Part shown: positions 1 to 5,625 of the stretch, one piece after another | How the letters are laid out: every line of letters starts with the position of its first letter | How positions within the stretch are numbered: the first letter of the stretch is position 1 | Program-made: the position numbers and the translations under genes | Notes under the pieces: model-generated | Databases searched by the model: none | What the model was told of the DNA's origin: nothing | Seen by the model: the letters and a program-made list of their open reading frames with translations, nothing else | Assembly (NCBI GenBank): GCA_002407865.1 | Contig: DHPI01000065.1 | Location: 172,521-181,512, forward strand | DNA length: 8,992 nt | Direction of reading: 5' to 3' | From: Spirochaetia bacterium UBA5368 | GTDB taxonomy: Bacteria; Spirochaetota; UBA4802; UBA5368

Positions 1-577
1 CGGTGGGAATACCGTCCTGTTTCATGTGCGGGGGATCGGCAACCTCGAGATAATCGGGAAAACGGTCGATGATGCGGTCGGCGAGGCGTTTGACAAGGTA
101 TCGAAATACCTCGGCCTCGGCTATCCGGGCGGTCCCGTGATCGAGAAAACGGCGCGCAACGCGGTAATAAAAAAACCACTATTCCCGAAACTGCTTGCCG
201 ATGCGCCTGAAGGTGATTTCCGATTTTCATACAGCGGGCTTAAAACAGCCGTGATCACGTACATGAAAGATAATCCCCACGCAGATACAAGCGAAGTGGT
301 ATATTCGTTTCAAGAAAGGGCCCTCGAAATACTTGTGAGGCGGGTATTTGCGGCGGCGCGCGCGACGGGCATCAAACAAATTGTCGTCGCCGGGGGGGTC
401 GCCGCGAACGGCAGATTGCGAGAAATGCTCCGCGACGCGGCGGCCGACGAGTTCATCATCATCCCCTCGCCGCTGCTCTGTACGGACAACGCGGCGATGG
501 TTGCCGGACTCGGATATCGTTACTTTACCATGGGGATAGCCGATCCGCTTTCCACGGACATCAGCGCCCGTCTTTAA
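1..577 (+). CDS. tsaD: TsaD, tRNA N6-threonylcarbamoyladenosine transferase (3' part, cut by the window start)
   Basis: TsaD moves the threonylcarbamoyl group of threonylcarbamoyl-AMP onto A37 of ANN-decoding tRNAs, working in the cytoplasm with TsaB and TsaE. The reading frame is open from base 2, so the gene begins left of the window; the visible 191 codons are about the C-terminal 57% of a usual ~335-residue protein. Family motifs in order are GGNT at the very edge, DDAVGEAFDKVSKYL, YPGGPVIEK, FSYSGLKTAV, SFQERALEILV, VVAGGVAANGRLRE and CTDNAAMVAGLGY. The Asp of CTDN is the family's C-terminal metal ligand and is present; the two N-terminal His ligands lie outside. GGNT replaces the GGHT usual in proteobacteria and is a variant seen in spirochaetes and in archaeal/eukaryotic Kae1. 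An internal GTG at 26 would cut the domain and is not a start. The TAA overlaps the stop of the convergent next gene by four bases. Identity is very secure. Confidence 0.96.
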   Translation, partial: GGNTVLFHVRGIGNLEIIGKTVDDAVGEAFDKVSKYLGLGYPGGPVIEKTARNAVIKKPLFPKLLADAPEGDFRFSYSGLKTAVITYMKDNPHADTSEVVYSFQERALEILVRRVFAAARATGIKQIVVAGGVAANGRLREMLRDAAADEFIIIPSPLLCTDNAAMVAGLGYRYFTMGIADPLSTDISARL

Positions 578-1404
578 CAGGCGCAGCAGCGATTCTTTCC
601 CTGAATCTTCGCCTTGTACATCGCCTTGTCCGCCGCATCCACAAGCTCGCCGTAATCCCGCATGCCCTGCTGAAGCTCGGCGATCCCAACGCTCACGGTA
701 ACGCCTTCGGGAAATTGCTCGCCATCGGCAGTGTATCGACAGATATTTGACACGACCTTTTTGCCGATTTTGATTATATTGTTTCTTCCTGTATGAGGCA
801 GAATGACAAGAAACTCCTCGCCGCCATATCGCCCTATTTTATCGGTTTGCCGAATGCTTCTGCGCAGCAACTCTCCGACAGTCATCAACACCCTGTCACC
901 GACCTTGTGGCCGTAATTATCGTTATATTTCTTGAAATCATCGATATCGATGAACATCACCGAAAGCGGCAGATTGTACCGTTTCGCCCGCAAAAACTCC
1001 CTGTCAAGCTCGGCATCAATATATTCATGTGTAAACAGCCCGGTAAGGCCATCCCTTGTTGCCGCGTCAATGACATTGACGACATTATCTTTTATAAAGA
1101 CGACAAGGCTGTCATCCATACCCTGCGACGTAAAATAATCGACAACGGCAGTTTTAATGCTTACCTTTCTGCCAAGTCGCGAGGACATCTCCTTCTGGTT
1201 TTTAAGAATGGCCATCCACAATTTTTTTGCGTCATCTTCCGCTATCGCATAATGAAAAATCGTTTCAAGCAACGCCGAATACGGCGAATCGGTTTCTATT
1301 TTCAGAGAATCAATGATAAAATTGTAGACTGCATCATCATTTATGTCAGCCAGTATATCGAATTGCAGGTTTTCCTTTGTCTGCAAAATCCTTCGTATCA
1401 TCAT
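574..1404 (-). CDS. GGDEF diguanylate cyclase with helical N-terminal domain
   Basis: This is a probable soluble diguanylate cyclase that makes cyclic di-GMP from two GTP. With the ATG at 1404 it is 276 residues. That start is preferred to the TTG at 1425 because AAGGA lies six or seven bases before it. Residues 115-276 form a complete GGDEF domain: DGLTGL at the start, metal Asp153 in FIDIDDF, the NDNYGH segment, the active signature GGEEF at 194-198, and SVGIAEL. RQTD at 185-188 sits exactly five residues before GGEEF, the position of the inhibitory I-site, so feedback by c-di-GMP is expected. Residues 1-114 show no membrane segment or PAS/REC domain; the stretch around LGRKVSIKTAVVDYF resembles a region placed before GGDEF in other cyclases, from memory. 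The protein ends in CCAC. The gene is convergent with tsaD (stops overlap) and divergent from the gene at 1739. The input signal is unknown. Confidence 0.93.
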   Translation of the reverse strand: MMIRRILQTKENLQFDILADINDDAVYNFIIDSLKIETDSPYSALLETIFHYAIAEDDAKKLWMAILKNQKEMSSRLGRKVSIKTAVVDYFTSQGMDDSLVVFIKDNVVNVIDAATRDGLTGLFTHEYIDAELDREFLRAKRYNLPLSVMFIDIDDFKKYNDNYGHKVGDRVLMTVGELLRRSIRQTDKIGRYGGEEFLVILPHTGRNNIIKIGKKVVSNICRYTADGEQFPEGVTVSVGIAELQQGMRDYGELVDAADKAMYKAKIQGKNRCCAC

Positions 1405-1487
1405 TCGCCGTCCTTCAGTACTCAATGCTGACGTTGCCGTCGCGGAGTGATCCGATATTCATGCTTCGAAAGCGATGAGGTCGCAAA

Positions 1488-1512
1488 GCCGGGTATATAT
1501 TCATAATCCGGC
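1488..1512. repeat. inverted repeat GCCGG/CCGGC
   Basis: GCCGG (1488-1492) and CCGGC (1508-1512) flank 15 AT-rich bases that may add one or two weak pairs. It lies about 85-110 bases upstream of the cyclase start. No T-run follows on either strand, so it is not a usual terminator. It could be an operator or an mRNA leader hairpin; the role is unknown. Confidence 0.4.
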
Positions 1513-1564
1513 ATTGTCCATCAACATTGCTTCTATTCGTCAGTACAATCAAAAATCCACCCTC

Positions 1565-1580
1565 ATTCGAATGATCGAAT
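1565..1580. promoter_or_regulatory. perfect inverted repeat, candidate operator
   Basis: ATTCGA (1565-1570), spacer ATGA, TCGAAT (1575-1580): both arms match perfectly over six bases. Size and symmetry fit the binding site of a dimeric helix-turn-helix regulator, and it lies between two divergent genes where it could act on both. I do not recognise the motif as belonging to a named regulator, and no regulator gene is adjacent. Confidence 0.4.
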
Positions 1581-1662
1581 ACCCTGTTTATGTGTTCATG
1601 TCAAATAGCGATGCAGCCTGTGACGCCAGCGCAGCCTGCCCACATAATTTCTTAGTTGATAT

Positions 1663-1668
1663 TATAAT
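1663..1668 (+). promoter_or_regulatory. TATAAT -10 box candidate for the gene at 1739
   Basis: A perfect TATAAT lies about 70 bases before the ATG at 1739, on the strand of that gene. No good -35 hexamer is found 16-18 bases upstream (the sequence there is near CCACAT), so the assignment depends on the -10 alone. Confidence 0.35.
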
Positions 1669-1738
1669 ACGATCATGCTAAACAGAAAATGCAATAAATA
1701 AATTGGTTACAATCATAATATATCTCCCGGTTATTGGA

Positions 1739-2482
1739 ATGGAAAAAAGGCGCAGTTTTCTCAATCTTATCGACGTCTGCATTGAGCTTGACGAAAATGC
1801 CGATGTAACTGGAAACTGCCAAGCGATATTCAGAAAAATTTTAACCGATTATTTCTTCGGGGATGAAACCTCCGATAGCAGAAAAATGGATTTGCTTTTC
1901 AAGGACCTCGAGTTGCCGGATTTTCTCAGCGAATCGACATCGCTCATTCATGCCGATATGGGAAAGCTTGTAGCCTTTATCGAGGGAGAGTCTATTAAAA
2001 CCTCCCTTGCAGGAAAGGTGTATTTATCCACGGAATATCTCAAATCCTTTTATCAGAATCATGTTCCGAATTTCAATAAAATGCCGCCGGATATTCAGGA
2101 AGAAATACTACAGAAGATAAAGGCGAAAAACGCGCAGATACTCGACTCCTTTGAGAAAATGAAAACCGACAGGGAGGCCGACCGTAGCAGAAAGGTGCTG
2201 ACGCTCGTCGCTTTGATATTGAAGAACATTCAGCTCAAAAGCGGCATCCCCATGAGCCGCCTTGCGCAACCGGCCGAAACCATTATACGATCCATTTTCA
2301 GTAGCTGCGACGAGGTTTTCAGGGCGCAGCAAAAGCAGCTTGCGGAACTCAACGACGATAAAAAAATAAAAGACCTGGTGAAAGCATTTTTTGTGGTGAA
2401 AACATATCAGGAAATCTCCGAAATCGCGAGCGCATTCAAAAACGAGCTTCTCAGATATAAAAAGCGGGCGCTGCGCGCATAA
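1739..2482 (+). CDS. unrecognised helical protein
   Basis: I do not recognise this 247-residue protein. The ATG at 1739 is chosen over a TTG at 1703 because the extra 12 residues look like translated leader; neither start has a clear Shine-Dalgarno sequence, so the start is uncertain. No signal peptide, membrane helix or metal-binding motif is visible. The sequence is charged and mostly helix-forming. Residues 115-150 (beginning MPPDIQEEILQKIKAKN) and 190-245 are rich in Lys, Glu, Gln and Ala and could form amphipathic helices or short coiled coils, separated by a more hydrophobic helix at 152-168. The C terminus is basic (RYKKRALRA). Codon use looks like the neighbours. It is divergent from the cyclase across a region with a candidate operator and ends 21 bases before the stop of the convergent small membrane gene. 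A cytoplasmic, perhaps lineage-specific protein is the safest description. Confidence 0.75.
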   Translation: MEKRRSFLNLIDVCIELDENADVTGNCQAIFRKILTDYFFGDETSDSRKMDLLFKDLELPDFLSESTSLIHADMGKLVAFIEGESIKTSLAGKVYLSTEYLKSFYQNHVPNFNKMPPDIQEEILQKIKAKNAQILDSFEKMKTDREADRSRKVLTLVALILKNIQLKSGIPMSRLAQPAETIIRSIFSSCDEVFRAQQKQLAELNDDKKIKDLVKAFFVVKTYQEISEIASAFKNELLRYKKRALRA

Positions 2483-2503
2483 GAGCATCTATAACGCCAA
2501 CCA

Positions 2504-2752
2504 TTACTCATTTCCGCTATATCGGTAATAAAGAATCAGGTCTGTAAGCACCATCAACCCATTGAAGGCGTAAAACGCCGTTACCCAGTCCGGTGTCGTC
2601 ACACATTTATTGACGAGCCCAAAACCATATCCGATAAGGACCAGCCATAAAAACAGCTTTGATTTCCCGGTTACTTTTTTCAGTGAGTACGACTTGTAAA
2701 TCGACGCCGGCCAGGACGCGCCGAAACAGATCAGCATGAGCGCTTCAAACAT
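2504..2752 (-). CDS. small three-helix membrane protein, PQ-loop/SemiSWEET-like
   Basis: This 82-residue protein has three hydrophobic helices at about residues 3-19, 32-50 and 57-76, with a basic link after helix 1 (KSYSLKKVTGKSK). Helix 1 carries SWP (residues 13-15), in the place where PQ-loop proteins have their conserved proline. Size, three-helix plan and motif match small bacterial PQ-loop/SemiSWEET-like proteins, which work as dimers; those characterised carry sugars, but I cannot state the substrate here. The ATG at 2752 has GGAG seven bases before it, a good ribosome site. The gene lies on the same strand as the iron-sulfur gene but behind its strong terminator, so it probably has its own weak promoter or depends on read-through. 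It is convergent with the gene ending at 2482, with no clear terminator in the 21-base gap. Confidence 0.8.
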   Translation of the reverse strand: MFEALMLICFGASWPASIYKSYSLKKVTGKSKLFLWLVLIGYGFGLVNKCVTTPDWVTAFYAFNGLMVLTDLILYYRYSGNE

Positions 2753-2820
2753 TCCCTTTCTCCACGCATGGTTTCAACTGCTCCCCCGCATTGTTTCGCA
2801 GGCGCTCCACAAATCCGGGC

Positions 2821-2876
2821 ATATAATAAAAAGCCCTTCCGCCAGAAATGTAAAGCCGTTTCGTAGCGGAAGGGCT
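2821..2876 (-). terminator. rho-independent terminator of the iron-sulfur oxidoreductase gene
   Basis: The arms at 2866-2876 and 2832-2842 pair perfectly over 11 bases (AGCCCTTCCGC with GCGGAAGGGCT) around a 23-base loop. Read on the minus strand, the second arm is followed directly by TTTTATTATAT. It begins 23 bases after the stop at 2900, as expected for the end of that transcript. The plus strand has no T-run after the hairpin, so it acts in one direction. Confidence 0.9.
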
Positions 2877-2899
2877 GTGTTTCGTTCTGTTACTATCGA

Positions 2900-5029
2900 C
2901 TATTTTTCCATGGCGTTATAGACATACTCGGCCAGGTCGAATGTCTGGAGATTCTGAATATCAAGCTCGTTGGCGCCGTCGCTCAGCATCGTAAGGCAGA
3001 ACGGGCATGCTGTCGCAATCTTGGTCGCGCCTGTCGACTGAGCATCCTTTGTTCTGAACTGGTTGATTCGCGTGCCAAGGTGCTCTTCGATAAACATACG
3101 CGCACCACCCGCGCCGCAGCAGAAGCTCTTTCTGTGGTTTCTGCTCATCTCAACGAGATTGGTTCCGGGTATCGCTTTGATTATATCCCTCGGCGCCTTG
3201 TAAATCTCATTATAACGGCCGAGGAAGCATGAATCATGGTACGTAATTGTTTCATTGAGGGCGCCTGTCAGCTTGATCTTGCCGGTTTTGATGAGGTCGG
3301 CAATGATTTCCGTATGATGATATACCTCGTAATCCGCCTCAAGCGGCTGGCCGTCAGATCCCACGCCCACCTTCGCGAATTTCTTGTATTCCTTCTTTAT
3401 AACGTTGTAACCATGCGGACATGTGGTAATAATCTTCTTCACACCGTACGCCTTGAAGGTTTCAAGGTTCTGCGTGGCAAGGGCATGGAAAAGATATTCA
3501 TTTCCTCCACGCATCGCGGCATCACCGCAGCAGGCTTCTTCCGCACCGAGAATGCCGACCTTGTAGCCAGCCTTCTGAAGTATCTTCACAAGGGCGACGC
3601 CAATCTTCTGGTTTCTCTTATCAAACGAAGCATAGCAACCGACGTAGTACAGAAAATCAACTTCCGGATCTTCAGCAAGCGTCTTCAGCCCAAGATCTTC
3701 GGGAACCCAGTCGGCGCGGGCGGCGAAACCGAAACCGAACGGATTCGAGTTGTTTTCCATGTTGGTCAGGGTGGTCTGAAGCTCGCCGGCCATATCCCCT
3801 TCCATAAGCACCTTGTAACGGCGCATATCATTTATCTTATTGACGTGTTCTATCTGTACCGGGCAGTTCTCAAGGCACGCGGCGCAGTTTGTGCACGACC
3901 AGATTTCATCTTCTTTTACGCTTTCGCCAATGAGCATCTTCGATTCAACCGTTGAAGGATCGGCGCCGGCTTTTTTCGCTTCCATGAGCTTCGGAACGCG
4001 TTCGTTCATCGCGTCCTTGACGTCGTTGATCATCTTCTTCGGCGACAGCGGTTTTTCGGTAAGATGCGCCGGGCAATTGTCCTGGCATCGGCCGCAACGC
4101 GTGCAGGCATCGCCGTCCATAAGCTGCTTCCATGTAAACTCCTCAACTGATCCTACGCCAAAGCTTTCGGCTGTTTCGAATTCGGCGGGGGAAATGACTT
4201 TCATCGCATACTTGGTGTTCGCATCCTCATTATCGAGGTTCTGGAAGTAGATATTAAGCATCGTAATGGCGACGTGGCCGAGCTTGTCGGACGCCACAAG
4301 CCCTATAAAAGCGAATGCCGTCAGCATGTGGAGCCACCAGTTGATATAATGCGAGGTTTCCAGCACTGGCTTGCTTGCCCATCCAAACAGGTGCGCAAGC
4401 GCATATCCAAACGGCGACCATATTTCAAATTTCGGAAAATCGGTGATGGCAATCCGCAGCGCCTCGTTGAGAAATCCCGATACGATAATAAAGGTGATCA
4501 AAACAAGCGCGAAGGTGTCGATTGGCTTGGTATCGAGCCTGGACGGCTTCATTACGTATCTGCGATAAATCGCCATTATACAGCCGACAAGCACCACGAA
4601 CCCGAAGAAATCACCAAAGAACGACCATATAAGGTAAAAATTACCATAGATGAATTTAGTATGAAAAAACAGTTCGGTAAAGTCTTCCTGGGCCACAATG
4701 ATCAATGTAACGACAAAAAGGCCGGCAAAACCCCAGAAAAGGCTCGCATGGAAGATTCCCGCATACGACTCGCGCAGAACCTTGACCTGGAAAATGACAT
4801 ATTTAATAAATGCCATTATTCGCTTTTCATGGAAATCAGTTCTTAGCTCCCCTTTTCCCTGACGCCATACCAGAATTCTTTTTACAAGGGTAACGCCAAG
4901 ATAAATAAACGCGGCAAACATGAAAATATAAATGCCCCATCGCATAAAACCATGCGGACCACCCACGTTGAAATACATCTCACGGGCGACATCTGTGGCG
5001 GGCATGTTATACAAACCAGCAAGATCCAT
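2900..5029 (-). CDS. membrane-bound Fe-S oxidoreductase, haem b + 2x[4Fe-4S] + 2x CCG (ETF:quinone oxidoreductase / HdrD-like)
   Basis: This 709-residue protein joins a membrane haem domain to a cytoplasmic iron-sulfur domain. Residues 1-250 are NarI-like, with hydrophobic segments near 31-50, 91-113, 131-154, 172-190 and 230-247; His94, His227 and His234 are possible haem b ligands. Two ferredoxin motifs follow, Cys309/312/315/319-Pro and Cys379/382/385/389-Pro. Then come two CCG (HdrB/D-type) domains: Cys465, Cys500-Cys501 and Cys537, then Cys601, Cys637-Cys638 and Cys675/Cys678. The second CCG is complete; the first ends in CPHG, where family members usually have CxxC. This plan matches proteins proposed to pass electrons from EtfAB to menaquinone in fatty- and aromatic-acid degraders, and resembles HdrD and GlcF. 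The electron partner here is inferred, since no etf gene is in the window. The ATG at 5029 has GGAGG seven bases upstream. The gene is monocistronic, with promoter and terminator of its own. Confidence 0.9.
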   Translation of the reverse strand: MDLAGLYNMPATDVAREMYFNVGGPHGFMRWGIYIFMFAAFIYLGVTLVKRILVWRQGKGELRTDFHEKRIMAFIKYVIFQVKVLRESYAGIFHASLFWGFAGLFVVTLIIVAQEDFTELFFHTKFIYGNFYLIWSFFGDFFGFVVLVGCIMAIYRRYVMKPSRLDTKPIDTFALVLITFIIVSGFLNEALRIAITDFPKFEIWSPFGYALAHLFGWASKPVLETSHYINWWLHMLTAFAFIGLVASDKLGHVAITMLNIYFQNLDNEDANTKYAMKVISPAEFETAESFGVGSVEEFTWKQLMDGDACTRCGRCQDNCPAHLTEKPLSPKKMINDVKDAMNERVPKLMEAKKAGADPSTVESKMLIGESVKEDEIWSCTNCAACLENCPVQIEHVNKINDMRRYKVLMEGDMAGELQTTLTNMENNSNPFGFGFAARADWVPEDLGLKTLAEDPEVDFLYYVGCYASFDKRNQKIGVALVKILQKAGYKVGILGAEEACCGDAAMRGGNEYLFHALATQNLETFKAYGVKKIITTCPHGYNVIKKEYKKFAKVGVGSDGQPLEADYEVYHHTEIIADLIKTGKIKLTGALNETITYHDSCFLGRYNEIYKAPRDIIKAIPGTNLVEMSRNHRKSFCCGAGGARMFIEEHLGTRINQFRTKDAQSTGATKIATACPFCLTMLSDGANELDIQNLQTFDLAEYVYNAMEK

Positions 5030-5118
5030 AGGAAATCCTCCACTATTGATAGTAAAATTGAAAGCGACGAGTAGTATGAATTATAACAAGACCAAAAAAT
5101 GCCGACACCTCAAAAACC

Positions 5119-5146
5119 ATTAGTTTGCAATAATTGATATTGTCAA
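5119..5146 (-). promoter_or_regulatory. promoter of the iron-sulfur oxidoreductase gene
   Basis: On the minus strand a perfect TTGACA (5146-5141) is followed after 16 bases by ACTAAT (5124-5119), which matches TATAAT at four of six positions. Transcription would start near 5112, leaving a leader of about 80 bases before the GGAGG and ATG at 5029. The DNA around and upstream of the -35 is very AT-rich, which would favour it. Confidence 0.5.
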
Positions 5147-5355
5147 CTTTATTTTAGATGTAATTAGGCCATAATAATATTTACATATAAATTATAATTA
5201 TTAAACAACAATAATGTATCATGAACGCTTCGTACAACGGGGGCGCCGCCAGTCCGGTCGTGTAAATAAACATCGGCATGCCGTCGTAATTATGTGCGCA
5301 AACAACGGCAAGCGCTACCATTAAGATCAAAGTCATGATGCATCGCAATTTTTTA
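5147..5355. other. AT-rich intergenic spacer without a supported gene
   Basis: Between the two back-to-back promoters there is no convincing gene. The part at 5131-5210 has only 13 G or C in 80 bases, far below the flanking genes. A minus-strand frame at 5181-5438 would encode 85 residues, but no start has a ribosome site and the frame covers the metX promoter and leader hairpin, so I leave it out. Confidence 0.55.
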
Positions 5356-5385
5356 TTGACATTGCGTGAAAAAAGACCGCATAGT
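5356..5385 (+). promoter_or_regulatory. metX: promoter of the metX riboswitch transcript
   Basis: A perfect TTGACA at 5356-5361 is followed after 18 bases by CATAGT (5380-5385), four of six matches to TATAAT. Initiation near 5392 would place about 55 bases before the riboswitch P1 helix. A nearer alternative, TTGCAG-N17-TCATAT ending at 5440, matches less well. Confidence 0.45.
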
Positions 5386-5414
5386 GAGCTTCTTTCAAAC
5401 AATGACTGTTTTTG

Positions 5415-5434
5415 CAGCACGGAGCATGGTGCTG
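5415..5434 (+). other. leader hairpin before the riboswitch
   Basis: CAGCAC (5415-5420) and GTGCTG (5429-5434) form a perfect six-base stem with an eight-base loop, 12 bases before riboswitch helix P1. If transcription starts near 5392 it is in the leader RNA, where it could protect the 5' end or help folding. It has no T-run, so it is not a terminator. Confidence 0.35.
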
Positions 5435-5446
5435 TCATATAGAGTC

Positions 5447-5553
5447 ACTATCTTATCCAGAGTGGTGGAGGGACTGGCCCTGTGAAACCACGGCAACCGG
5501 CCATAACGGTTAGGTGCTAATTCCAGCGGATAGCATCCGGGAGATGGGATAGT
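5447..5553 (+). ncRNA. SAM-I (S-box) riboswitch aptamer
   Basis: The core matches the S-box consensus: GTGGTGGAGGGACTGGCCC, then TGAAACC, CGGCAACC, GGTGCTAATTCC and the closing GATGGGATAG. The helices can be drawn. P1 pairs 5447-5457 with 5543-5553 (11 pairs, two of them G-U). P2a pairs GTGG 5462-5465 with CCAC 5488-5491. P3 pairs AACCG 5495-5499 with CGGTT 5507-5511. P4 pairs CGGA 5527-5530 with TCCG 5536-5539. This class binds S-adenosylmethionine, which stabilises P1. Its place before metX, a methionine synthesis gene, and in front of a terminator fits an OFF switch at high SAM. Confidence 0.95.
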
Positions 5554-5601
5554 AGGTTATTCAATGAACCGCTATCCATATATTCGAGAGGCGGTTTTTT
5601 T
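5547..5601 (+). terminator. riboswitch expression platform: antiterminator and intrinsic terminator
   Basis: Terminator: AACCGC (5567-5572) pairs with GCGGTT (5591-5596), and a run of seven T starts at 5595. Antiterminator: GGATAG (5547-5552) pairs with CTATCC (5572-5577), and inside it GGTT (5555-5558) pairs with AACC (5567-5570) around an eight-base loop. The antiterminator uses both the 3' arm of P1 and the 5' arm of the terminator, so it excludes both. With SAM bound, P1 holds 5547-5552, the terminator forms and transcription stops before metX. Without SAM the antiterminator forms and the operon is read. Confidence 0.9.
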
Positions 5602-5625
5602 ATTTTATGGAACGATATCTGGCAG

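Larger units (their letters stand above)
1405..1738. other. divergent intergenic regulatory region
   Basis: This 334-base gap separates two divergent starts. It holds two inverted repeats (1488-1512 and 1565-1580), a TATAAT box (1663-1668) and a direct repeat of GCAGCCTG at 1613-1620 and 1631-1638. A 68-codon frame at 1475-1681 has no ribosome site and runs through the TATAAT box, so I do not treat it as a gene. No RNA gene or riboswitch is recognised. Confidence 0.6.

Noticed and set aside
793..1431. Plus-strand frame of 212 codons
   Set aside because: It is antisense to the cyclase, whose GGEEF and I-site motifs settle the reading frame.
1613..1638. Direct repeat GCAGCCTG, 18 bases apart, as a tandem regulator site
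   Set aside because: Eight bases repeated once is too little to separate from chance, and it does not line up with a clear promoter.
1475..1681. Plus-strand frame of 68 codons in the divergent region
   Set aside because: No ribosome site, no protein-like pattern, and it covers both the 16-base palindrome and the TATAAT box.
2464..2478. 15-base identity GCGGGCGCTGCGCGC here and at 6651-6665, a possible dispersed repeat
   Set aside because: Both copies lie within coding frames and encode the same short run (RALRA) with the genome's preferred codons. No similarity extends beyond it, so chance is the better explanation.
2821..2831. TATTAT on the minus strand as a -10 box for the 82-residue membrane protein
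   Set aside because: It is the T-run of the oxidoreductase terminator, and no -35 hexamer sits at a proper distance; I could not support a promoter.
3236..3955. Plus-strand frame of 239 codons
   Set aside because: It lies antisense to the iron-sulfur oxidoreductase, whose cysteine motifs prove the minus-strand reading. It is a shadow frame.
5181..5438. Minus-strand frame of 85 codons with a hydrophobic stretch (MTLILMVALAVV...) that could pass for a small secreted or membrane protein
   Set aside because: No start codon in it has a ribosome site. It lies over the metX promoter and leader hairpin, and half of it is AT-rich DNA that yields hydrophobic residues by chance.
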